Shown: positions 12,560-23,700 of the stretch, piece by piece
Layout: the number at the start of each line of letters is the position of its first letter
Numbering within the stretch: the first letter of the stretch is position 1
Source: Auanema rhodensis
Lineage: Eukaryota > Nematoda > Chromadorea > Rhabditida > Rhabditidae
Assembly: GCA_964057225.1 (NCBI GenBank)
Contig: OZ059894.1
Location: forward strand, 17,762,476 to 17,826,475
Length of the DNA: 64,000 nucleotides
Direction of reading: 5' to 3'
Notes under the pieces: model-generated
Database searches by the model: none
What the model saw: only the letters and a program-made list of their open reading frames with translations
Told to the model about the DNA's origin: nothing
Program-made: the position numbers and the translations under genes

Positions 12560-13560
12560 GAAAGATTATACACTCATTTACATGATCAATGATGTACTTC
12601 TATCTAGAATAAGAGATGAGATGGTTAATGATGTTAAAAGATATATAAAAGCTGATAATAAGTATATTCACTATGAAAAAACAAAAAAAATCCATTAAGG
12701 TCTATAGGATGGAATCAAGAAATTGTGTAATACTTTAGATGATAAAAAGAAATATATTATTCACCACAGAAACTTATTGAAATGTTTAGAACTAAGAATG
12801 AAAATCAGTAAGATTCATCGTGTAATTACTTTCAAAAGGAAGTGAATATATCAATCTAAATACGAATCTTCTTCGAAAACAAGCTAAAAATGATTTTGAA
12901 AAAGATTTCTCTCAAGTTAATGAATAACTGAGATATCGGAAAAACTATTGAAGATATTAGAGGTCGAGTTGATATTAGAATTATTTTAGGAGCAAATGAT
13001 TCAACTATTCAGAGAATATTATGATCTTAAACCTAATTATAATAGAAGTATTACTATTAATGATGAACAACTTGTTCTTGTAGAAATAGAGAAGACTAAG
13101 TTTTCATCATTCTAAATCTTAATAAGTATTTGATATAAAGAAATATGGATATTGAAGATTAAAACTAGTCGTTTATTAAGATACTGATTTTCTTATACTA
13201 AACATATTCTTGTGGATTAATCATTGAGAAATTATTTCAATTTGAACAGAGAATATCCAGAAAATCATCCTTTGTATAATAAAAAAAAAATAAAAAAGTT
13301 GTAGAAATGTTCAAAGAAGAATCTAAAGGTTTGATTATGACTGAAATAAACCAAAACAATACGATTATAAAACTTTTGATGATGAAAAGCTTAAGAAAAA
13401 CGAAGAAATCAAGAAAGGACAGTCTCTTAAAAAAAATAATTGTAAGAAAAAAACAATATTGTATTCTTGAGTTTCTAAAGATATGAAAGAACAACTTTCT
13501 GGAAATCTGATGTTTTCAATAACTTTAGTAAAAATAAGTAATAATAACCACAATGATTAG
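12560..13560 (+). pseudogene. Broken protein-primed family B DNA polymerase (Maverick type)
   Basis: Fragments in several frames, in the order expected for a Maverick polymerase. YIKADNKYIHYEK lies near 12640-12680. KYIIHHRNL and ISKIHRV lie near 12750-12820. YINLNT and KNDFEKDF lie near 12845-12905. GKTIEDIRGRVD lies near 12942-12978. LKPNYN and DEQLVLVEIEK lie near 13030-13095. A DTD motif, the catalytic metal-binding motif of family B polymerases, lies at about 13180-13188. YPENHPLYN lies near 13252-13280. Many stops and frame changes interrupt it, and the segment holding the first catalytic Asp appears to be deleted between the first two blocks. It is clearly non-functional. The polymerase would have copied the element's linear DNA with a protein primer. 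Confidence 0.8.
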
Positions 13561-13650
13561 TTCCGAATTTTTAAATTTGAAATGTGGAGAGTTGTATTTT
13601 ATCTTTCTCTTTTGAAGTTTTCAAATACTATTGAAGTTCTAATGGTGGAT

Positions 13651-13878
13651 CTAATCCAAATGAGTCGAAGTAACAACACTCCTTACTCTTCTTGGAATAA
13701 CATACCCAATGAGTACCTTACTCGAGTGTAAATTCACAATACCTACTTTACTTGAATGTATTTTATTTGGTAAAGTGTCACGCATGAAGATGCCTTGGAA
13801 ATATTTTATATTGAACTCACTCCCAAGCTCTTGTAGGTCAAGATTTGTCAAAGGCTTTAGATCTCCATTGAATATCAT
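13651..13878 (-). pseudogene. Fragment of an adenain-like cysteine protease (Maverick type)
   Basis: A 75-codon open frame on the strand opposite the polymerase. Its first two thirds match the start of Maverick maturation proteases: a LTNLDLQEL stretch, then FQGIFMRDTLP, then GIVNL. The next conserved segment, which should hold the catalytic His, is absent or scrambled, and the Cys-containing part is missing, so it is a dead fragment. The call rests on motif order and context next to the polymerase remnant; without that context it would be weak. Confidence 0.62.
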
Positions 13879-13911
13879 TTAAGATTTTAAGATTATTTTC
13901 ATTTATGATAC

Positions 13912-14586
13912 CTAAAGTAAAGCACAAATGATGATTCGTATATGAGACAATCGTTGAAATCCTGAAATTTTGAACTTTTTAAGAGCAAATTGAGCAAATT
14001 AAAATAATATTAGAACAATAATTAAATGAAAACACATAAAAAAACAAAAATTGATGGAAAATACTCTATTTTGGGTGAAAAATGTTTTAAACTCTCTGTC
14101 ATCCTAAGCACCTCAAAATTAAAAAATGCTTAAACTGAGGAAAATTATCATTTTGATTTGGAAAAATGCTTGAAATGCTGGATTTGCTGAATAGGGTGTA
14201 AGGTGTCTTAGCGTTTATAGTTCTAATATTTGATAAAATACTTCCGCAATATCAATGAGAAGTGCAAAGTAAAGCTTTAGACTCTTAGAATTCTGCTAGA
14301 ATGCAGACTTTGAAATCTAAGGAAGTGAAGATATCCTCACATATTTCTGTAGGTTGGACTAGACAATCTCGGGAGATTTATCGAGCTTTTACTCATAAAA
14401 TTGCTGGAAAAGGAAAAAAATAGTGAAAAAGAGGAAAAGAAGAGCTGATAGAAAGTATTATCTGGAAGAATTGTGTTAGTCTTCTTGAACTCGTTATTGG
14501 TCTGAAAGGTCACCCAAGGGAAGCTATTTGTACAGAAGTTTAAAAAGAAAGTTCAATCACAATGTGAAAGTAAAACATTTTAATTT
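13912..14586 (-). repeat. Right terminal inverted repeat (675 bp)
   Basis: Inverted partner of the left repeat, with exactly the same length in my alignment. It is followed directly by the 5' flank of the coiled-coil gene, so the element sits only about 300 bp upstream of that start codon. Confidence 0.92.
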
Positions 14587-14890
14587 ATCCTTATTTGAAA
14601 GTAGAAATGATGAAAACAATTATAAATAATAGAATATGAAACAAGAAGAGATCATAATGAACTTCAAACATGTATAGTTTATGGTAAAACTATAAATAAT
14701 TTAAAGGAAAATATTTTTTAAAAGAGTTTGGAATAATATGAAACATACCTTTTAATATTTTATTCAAATTTAATTTTTATTTTCGTTTCAAAGCTTAAAC
14801 ATATTTTCCAGATGAGTTGGTTTTGAAGCAATTTTCCGATAAAATCGTTTGACTTTTGACTTCAACTCACATATATAGTAATATATTAAA
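14587..14890. other. Short 5' flank of the coiled-coil gene
   Basis: 304 bp of AT-rich DNA between the right repeat of the mobile element and the next ATG. It may hold the promoter, which would then have been brought close to the element by the insertion. No specific motif stands out. Confidence 0.5.
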
Positions 14891-17233
14891 ATGGAATCAA
14901 TACAACATGAAGTTGCACATCTTCAGGTATTCTTAAATTAATTTTTTTAAAATTAAAATAAAAATATTTTTGTATATAGTTTATATAAATTATTTTATTG
15001 TTTTATAAAAAATTTTATAACATAATAAGGTAAAAATGATAAAATATGAATATTGTGAAAGAGAATTTTCTAGAAAATCTTGGAAGATACTTGAGAACAT
15101 AGAATAAACTTTAAAAGATTCCACTTTTTCAACCAACTTATATTTAAAATTGAATTTGTAGATGACCAGTTTGAGGTCCGAGATAATCAGATTTCTAAAG
15201 TTTACGAAAGAAGAATCGAATAATCATTTTTATTTTTCAATGAAAATTTACTTTAAAAATCTATTTTTTGAAACTTTCCGTTGTTTTTTTTAAAAAAATT
15301 TCCAAAAAGGAAGATATTCAATAGCATTGGTCGGATTTTATGAATTTTATGACCATATCTCCAATAAAAAAAGGTTTCTTTATTTGAGGAAAAAGGGAAA
15401 AAAGAGATTTTTTTTCAAAAATTTAAAAACACGAAACCATTTGGAAAAATAATCTTTCATTCAGTAAATCTTCTTTTCTAGGATCGTATAGCTGTGCTCA
15501 TAGTTGAAAATGAAGAAATTTCTCATAGATTAGAAAGCTTTACACTTAATTCTAATGAAATTATTAATTATTTGAAGAAAAAAGTAGAAGATCAGGACGA
15601 TGATGTGAGTTATAAGTATAATTTTTATATAATTTTTATAATTTAATAGATAGCACGATTAGAAGAAACAATGGATTATCGAGAAAGTCAAATACGTAAT
15701 CGTTATGAAATGGAAGCTAATAGGCTTAAAGATGAACAAGAAAAATGGGAAAAAGAAAAATTAGATCTAATAGCTCAAGTTGCCATCATAAGTATATTAT
15801 TCTTTATATTTATTATAAAATATAATCATGAGCAACTTGATTTTTAAAACTTTTTTATACACTAATATGTGGTAAAGTTGTAGAAAATATATGCATTTCC
15901 ATATCTCAGAAACGCAATTGGGCTTACATCAACGAATGTGCTTCGAACTGGCGGAACTGACAGAAAAAAACAATCAACTGAAATTGTCTTTAAACCGAAA
16001 GGTTAATAATAATAATTTTTGAAAAGGAAAAAAATAAAAAAAAGATTTTTAGATTGAGGACATTGAAAAACAGAAAGCGGATTTTGAAATAGAACGAAAG
16101 CGAATGAAAGATATGTATGTAATATAAGGATAACAAATATTTTTGGAAAAAAAAAACAGAAAAAATAAATAAATTTTTAGATTTTAATCAAATTCCTTTA
16201 TAATTTGAATTATATAGATTACGAATAGAAATGAGAAATAATTTGATGATAGAGATGGAAGATATGAGATCAGAACTTGAGCTACAAAAGGAAACTGCAA
16301 TTAAAACAAATAGAAAAGTAAGAAAAGTTCTATTTCAAAGAAATTCATCTAGATTTACAGATTATTGAAAAACTTGAAGAGCATATAGCTGAGAAAAGCC
16401 TTCAATTTCAAGCCATTGAAGAGAAGAAAAGCCAATTACAGGAAATAATAAAAGACCGAGAAGACAGAAATAATATTCTGGTCGAAGAAAATACAAAAAT
16501 CAGAAAATTATTAGAAAAATCCGGAAAATCAGTTGAGAAATTAATCAACTTAATAGCTTGATTGTGAGACTTTAGGCTGAGAAACAACTCCGAGATGCTC
16601 ATCGACAAGCTGAAGATGCGGAAAAACGAAGATTGCGGGCTATTCAGGAATCGAAAGAGATAATAAATCAGCTCAAATCTGAGGTAATAGCCTCTTGGGA
16701 ACTTGAAATCAGGATAAATTTCCCAAAAAAATTAAGATTGAAGAAAATTTGAAAATTGAAATTCAAACACATATTTTGCATTTCCATTAAAGTTAAAATA
16801 TTCAAGATGTTTAGCTGAACAAGTTATATCAATATCTTCTTTTGACGTCATTTGGTTTGAAGGAAAAAAAAGATGAAAATATTGTGAGAATTGAAGAAAA
16901 ATAGAAATGTATATGTTTTTCAGATAAAAGAACTAGAAGAAAAATTTATAAAAAAGACAAAACTTTGTGAATCATATGAGAAAGTTGTTTTAAAAGAACA
17001 GGTAATTATATATAATATTTATAAATTGTTTATAAATTTTATTACAGAGTCGTCGAGAAGCTATACTACTTGCACATGCTTCTCAGAATGAAAAACTTAA
17101 ACAATTGAAAGAATTTCTTTTAATTTGTTTAAAGGATCAAAATAATCCTAGTGATGATGTAATTGGAGAAGATCGTCATGCTATATTTTCCAAATTATCT
17201 CTTATTATCAGTCAAATACCTATAGTAAAATAA
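14891..17233 (+). CDS. Coiled-coil protein of the CFAP157/BBOF1 type
   Basis: Ten exons (14891-14926, 15482-15604, 15650-15791, 15910-16001, 16053-16114, 16218-16317, 16361-16531, 16576-16683, 16924-17001, 17048-17233) join in phase to 365 residues. Nearly the whole chain is predicted coiled coil, rich in Glu and Lys, with no membrane segment. The stretch LNSNEIINYLKKKVED near the N terminus, the later DIEKQKADFEIERKRMKD block, and a C-terminal LKEFLLICLKDQNN followed by HAIFSKLSLII match the layout of CFAP157, a ciliary/flagellar axoneme protein, and its relative BBOF1. In those families the proteins act at basal bodies or along axonemes of motile cilia. A role at non-motile sensory cilia or centrioles is my inference. 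Exon 1 encodes only 12 residues before a 555 bp intron, so the start is the least certain part. Confidence 0.72.
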
Positions 17234-17759
17234 TTTAAATCTATATATACTATATATATACATAATGATGAATTAGTGTAGAATTAGAACTAATGAAATC
17301 ACATTAGCAGCGGAATCGCTTTTTTCTTAATTTTCTGTTTTTATAGGATTAAGCATTACTTGCATTGCGTTAAAATGACCTATCCAATTTTGTTAATGAT
17401 TAAAGATTAAAGTTATTATTGATTATAATAAAATGAATTAAAAGTCTAATTGTTTATTAAAAACAAAAAATATCACAGACAAATGTTAAATAATAATTAC
17501 AAACAAGCACTTAAAAAAGCACTTCAGGAAATATTATGAGGCCGTTTCTGGAAATTAAAATGAACTGATGAGGAAAACGTTCAACCAGAGAACTATGATA
17601 TGAAATTTACACGAATCCATTTCAGGAAAACCGGTCAATAAAATTTTTAAACATTTTTAGTAGTATTAGAAAGTGAAAATATGACTAGAATAAAAAAATT
17701 GCTTTAAATGTATGAGCAGGAAGGATTTCCAAATTATGCTAATCCTTATTAAATTTATT
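17234..17759. other. Convergent intergenic region
   Basis: Shared 3' region of the plus-strand coiled-coil gene and the minus-strand myosin gene. An AATAAA-type signal lies near 17428 for the former. No exon seen. Confidence 0.6.
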
Positions 17760-20700
17760 TTAAATTAATCGGCAAACTTGTTGCAAATGAAGACAACTGG
17801 GCAATGATAACGTCTCCAATGGGAATTCAGAATACACAAAAGGCCGGGTATCGAACGGAGTAATATAAGTAGTTCCAGGAAGAATAAAAGTTTTCTGAAA
17901 CAAAATAAATGTAAAAAGTTTTTTTTTCGAACTAACTTGTTCATCTTCGCTAACTCCAGCTGCATCTTCTCGTTCTTTCAACTTTTTAGCCAATATGACT
18001 AAGAACTCCGGGTCAACAGGACTCTCCTCGAAATCTTGTCCAGGAGAATAATGTGTTAAAATAGCGACAACCTTAAAGAAATTCTATCGTATGAATGGTT
18101 CAAAAAAACAGGACAACCTGTCGGGGTTTCAACTTGCTTGTCATCTCTCCACACAGGGTATCCAAGTTAGATTCATCTTTTCTACTCTATAAAGGAAAAC
18201 TTGATCAATATCTTAAAGCATGCAAAACCTGAAGCAAGTGACAAGCTTGAACTAAGGGATCAAAAGATTCCCGATGATGAGCCAACCCCTTGGAATTGAG
18301 CCAAGATTGCACTTCAGTGACGTTATGTCTGAACAAAAAAGTATTTTAAACTATTGTAAGCATAAATACTTACTTGATTTGTATAGCTTTCTCGAAATTG
18401 CATAAATCTTTGCGGTACATCAATTGATTAAGAGCTAACGCTGATATCCATTGAGACATCTGAGCAAAAACTTGGGATAACAGGATTTGATCGGCTCCAT
18501 AAACAGAAAGTTTGGCGTGAATGAAATTCAACTATAAATAGATTTCTTCAGTATAAAGCATCATGCAAGAACAGTTTATAAAGACTACTAAAATCCTTAC
18601 GAAATCAATTAAATCATCCAGCCCCTTCTTTGGTGTGTCTTTGCTGGCTTGGCGACTAAGTTGTTGTTTTACACCAGCAGACATGAGATCTGACGTACTC
18701 TCGTGTTGAAGAATTCCGGGCCCTAACGAACAAAGGAATGATTAAAATTTGAAAAAACGCAAAAAAATTACCGATTTTGGGGATGAGAACCGGTTCAATA
18801 GCCTTCTTCATCAAGTTTTGATAACAATCTTCAACACGAGCTTTAAGCTGTTCACGTATAGGTGACACGTCGAACGATTTAAGTCTTTGAGCATTTTGCT
18901 TGGAATTATTTGCGGCACACCACTCCTTAAACAGCAAAATTAAAAGAATAAATGGCTTGCCAATTTACCTTTTCAGCCCCATCCCCGCTAAATTGACGGA
19001 GAAGATTGAGTAGCCTCCACGTATTCACAAACCATACCGACAACACATCCATATCGCTCGAACGCTAAATATTCATGAGTATGAACAAGTATTTTGTGCA
19101 TTAAAAAGAGAAATAGACTATATATTATTGATGAAATCAATAAAACTTACCGCGATTGTATCTTTGAGTAAAATATGGACCGTAGAAAAGAGACCGGTGA
19201 GTGCCGTTTCGTCGTTGGCGTGGTCATAATAACGGAAAGCTGTCAGTAATAAGTATGATGGGAAGCACTTTGTTAATAATCGAGCTAATCTAGGTTTTAG
19301 ATCTGAAAAAAAATCCAAAACTTCAGTAAGAACAACAAAATATAACGCACCAGAGAAGAGAATTCTTGAGAATTCAGGAACGTTGAATACTTCTAATAAT
19401 GCTGAATGTTCAACGCCCTCCTTGCTTAACGTTTCCAAACGTATTATCTCAGAATCAGAAGTATGATCTAAAAATAATAAGAGATGAGGAACACAATGTC
19501 ACTAGCCACACAGATAAATAGTTTGGGCAAATAGAATAGATGCGATTGGAAAGGAGAACGGAATGAGAGAACACTACATGCAACTACTAGACGGAGAGCA
19601 GAAATTTTACGATTTCGGGTTAGTTTATTTCTCTAACAAGTTCTAGTTGATGTTAACATGATAAAACATTGCAATTAGTAGTACATGCATTTTTTGTAAA
19701 GAAAAACAGCGGAATGTTCATAGCTGTACAAGACAAAGCATTTTGTTCAAGTATAGAATGAGAAAATATTTTTATCGAGAGGTAGGATGCATTCATAGTA
19801 GATGTGACTTCGAAAATTTCTCTGTCTGGCCAAGTTTCATCCAAATTCAATAGTTCGAAATAGTTTGGGTGATGTTGAGGGAAAGAAGAACATGCTTGTT
19901 CGAACAGAATCTAGTACGTGCAGAAACACGGGGACTATACAACAGATTAAAGGTGGACACAATTAAAGTGACTGAACTTGGAGGAGAGAAAGAGAAACGA
20001 AAGTCGTAGGAAACGTAATTCTCCCGCAGAAAGGCGTAAAAAGAATCAAGCGAAATTGCCGATAAATGCAGGGATTCAATTGGTCTGAGTTCATTAAAAA
20101 AGAGGAATAATATAAAATCGTTTAGGTATTACGTTTAACAAAATTGGAGCTAGCATTAACAAAATTTAACTGCAACGAACAGTTGAGCAAAAACAAGGAA
20201 GCTCCATTGAAACATATTTTAATTCTGTCAACTGAGAGATGGAAAAGCATCGAAACAACATATACAACAATAACGAGCAACACAAGTAGCAACCTTTGAG
20301 TTTGTAAATAGAAACAAGGACAGCAGTAGTTACAGAGAAAGAACGTGGGTATTAAAAATCTTTTTTCAGTATAAGGTATTGGATAACATTTTTATATACA
20401 TTTCTGATTAGCTCACATCAATTCGCCTGAGCAATTTGACAGAGCGATTTTTTAAAAAAATAACCAACAAAACGTTTTAGAAAGGTCATGGTTTTCTTTT
20501 TTTCTCAATGATTTTAATTTGATACAAAAAAACGGATAACCATTGTAAAAGTGTGTATCAAAAAAAAATATTAAAAATATCTATATATCAATATAAAATT
20601 TTCTCTCCGAAACTCTCTGTTTTAACAGAGGTAGTCTCAACGTGACTGAGTTCAACTCAGACTATTTCTTAAAATTTAAATTAAAAAACTAAAATAGAGC

Positions 20701-23700
20701 CACATTTGAAATAAAGTAGCTTAACAACACAGCAGGGAAGATACATGTGAATAAAATACTAAAAGCACATGCAATTGAAATTACAGCTGGTAAAGTGAAG
20801 GTAAGAACGGGATGAAAATGAAACAGCACGAATTAAGAACCAACCGAGAGAGAATCCCAATCCGCCAGTGTAGCCACGAAGTTGAGCTCTAGCTTCAGCT
20901 AATTCTTCAGAGTTTCGAACTAATTTATCACTTAGAGCCTGAAATAGAGCATAAGATACAGTGTGAACATCACAACAAACCAAATTTTCAGAAGCTAAAT
21001 GATTCAAATGTCCATGTATTCCTTTTATATTTTCATCCATCGAACATTCGGAAGGTCTCTGTAATGCTCAATTGTCATGAATCTGATATAAAATTTACGA
21101 AACAATTCAAAATTCATTTTTTTTGTGCAGGCTACCTTACTAGTATGAGTGCTACTATGAGCTGCTTCACCCTCCATGTCATCTTCAAATGTCATACAAT
21201 AATAATTTGACGCAGAGCGATTCATTGTTTGTAGGGAACACATACAGCGATTAATTACTAATATAATTCCGAGTCTAACTGAATATTGATACGTAAAAAT
21301 GGCTTGAAAGACCAATGACGATGAAAAAAGAAGCAGGTAGAACAAGGGATAACCAACTAGGGGAGGCCTTCATTCACAATCGATGTTTTGGCTATTCGTC
21401 ACGACATGACAAACGATAGCCGACGACATAGGCGACAGCCAATTCAACATCGACTATGTCCGAAGGAGGCAGTTTTTGGAAATACTGAGAGTTCTTGAAT
21501 TTCAATCGATGGGTACAATGACAAGTTGGTACTGACAGCTCTTATGAAAAGAAAATAGAGAAAAGGAGAATAAGAAAAGTTGTCTATTCAAATTCAATAA
21601 TAATACCATCAAAGGTAGGTAGAGAATATTTAAACTAAAAATCAAAAATACCTAATATTCGATAGTGAAATATAAAAGTAAGCAAAATTAACAGGCAAGT
21701 CGGGTGGCGCAACAAATGGGGTCATAATATCCGGACAAAACCGGTATAATAGACCGGATTACAACAACATTAAAGGCTGAGAAGAGTCTCCACTTTGAAT
21801 TATAAAGTACTTCGCGCGTATGCGAAAAATAATTTAAGCTAAAGATACATGTGTGCAAATGCGAATGTGGCATGGATGCTTTCGTATTATTGGTAAGCAT
21901 TCCCTGTTGAACGTTGCTATGACAACAGTAACGAGAATTCAAAGTGACCACAGCTTGAGATGGGTCACTGGATATATATATATATACATATATACATATA
22001 GATTGGCAAATTATGATAATTTTAAAGAAAGATGGGAAATAATGAATAATTCAGAACTTTATAATTGTAGATAATATAGAACAGAGAGGAAGAGATAAAA
22101 GAAAAAAGAGACAGAGTAGCTGTGAACGCGCTGGTTCATCCAAGGACGTAAATAACAACCATAGATATTGGATGAATATATAGCAGATCATAAAAATGAT
22201 CAGTAATCGAAGCGGGCAAGATCCATTTCTTTGAGTCGATGTTATTGCAGGCTTATCAGAAAACGTACATTTCCAAATAGAGATGCTACTAATGCTGAAG
22301 ACGTTAAATAAGCCGCACCACTAACAGTAGCTAATACAAATATGAAGATATGGAGGCGGAGGGAATATTGAACCACCTGCCACACATATCCGCAATTCGA
22401 GTGATATACAGAGCAAAATAGAGAGGTGAGAGAATGATATGAATGGGAGCATCATCTAATTTGGCAATATTCAGAACAAGTCTACTGACATGAGCGCCAA
22501 CTGTAGTTGGTAAAGTCACCAGGGACATACACCAGTCACCAGAAATATGAAGTCAAGTAGAATAGGTCTATGGAGGCCTCTCATTCATGCATAAATCCAC
22601 GAAGTTAATGCGTAAAAAGAAACAATTGTTCGCAGTCAGAATAACTGCTCTTGGCTTCATTTTATTCAATATCAGCGCAGGCGTTATAGTGTAACTGCAA
22701 CTACGCCAAGTAATTGGTGAGGTTAATTACGTTTGCTTCAAACAAACATGATAGAGCAATGATAATCAAAATTGTCAACAATAATTGACATAAAACAAAT
22801 ATGTTTCTGATAAAAATCGCGGAACAGACAGTTCAAAGCCGATTGATTTCAATGGATACATGCCAATCGACGGCGAAAAAACTGGAAGACGAACGACTGC
22901 AGCCAGTTCACGCTTGCTAGTTTCATATCCCATTTTGAAACTTATGAGTCATAAATAAATCATGTTACTTCGCTAAAGGCAATAAAAAATGCATATATAA
23001 CCTTATTTTACCAAATTAAATTACTTTAAAATAAGTTCAAAAGAAAGAAAACTTACGAATGGAAGAACAGCCTCGTTGAGTCGCTTTTCAAGCTTTTCTA
23101 TTTCTTTATTTCTTTCAGTCACAACACGACTTAGGTTCCTACGAAAGAAGATAGTATGAAGGCATAAAAGAGATTACTTACTCAACAAGCGACTTCAGTT
23201 GACGACATTGACGTTCGGTGCACAATTCTTCATCCAAATCAGTGCTACCATCCTTTAAAATAATCATTAAAATAATTAAAAGAAATTCATAAAAAAACCT
23301 CAGAGTGATTTTCACTCCAATGACCTGAGTCTGGCCGTGGTGATCCTGAATTTCCAGATTGTCGTTCAAACCTACTAGTAAGCATAGCTCGTAGTTCGAC
23401 AGATTCTTCGCGACACCTATATTAGTAGATAAGTTATAATTCAGAAAGGGAGTAGGTTACCGTTCATTGTCTTCTATTAGCCTATCAAATAATAATTGGA
23501 TGTTCATATGCTCTAAGCCAGCAGTTGTTTTCTCAGCGATTAGACGTTCGAATTCAACTTTCAATCGTCCATAAGCAGTTTCAATTTCCTGAACCATTAA
23601 TGAAAACTTGAACTACTTTACTTTTTCTACCTGAAGGCGATGAGATTCAAAAGCTCTAAGAGAAGTTCTTTTGTCTAAGGAATCAACCATTTGAGCTGCT

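Larger units (their letters stand above)
11544..14586. mobile_element. Internally deleted Maverick/Polinton-type element
   Basis: A 3,043 bp unit is bounded by two 675 bp inverted copies (11544-12218 and 13912-14586). The core between them holds recognisable but broken pieces of two proteins of Maverick/Polinton elements: a protein-primed family B DNA polymerase on the plus strand and an adenovirus-type cysteine protease on the minus strand. Complete elements are normally about 15-20 kb and carry inverted repeats of several hundred bases, so this copy has lost most of its interior, including integrase, ATPase and capsid genes. The ends are AT-rich; I could not define a 6 bp target duplication because the flanking AAATTAAAA is part of, or merges with, the inverted repeat. 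Confidence 0.82.
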
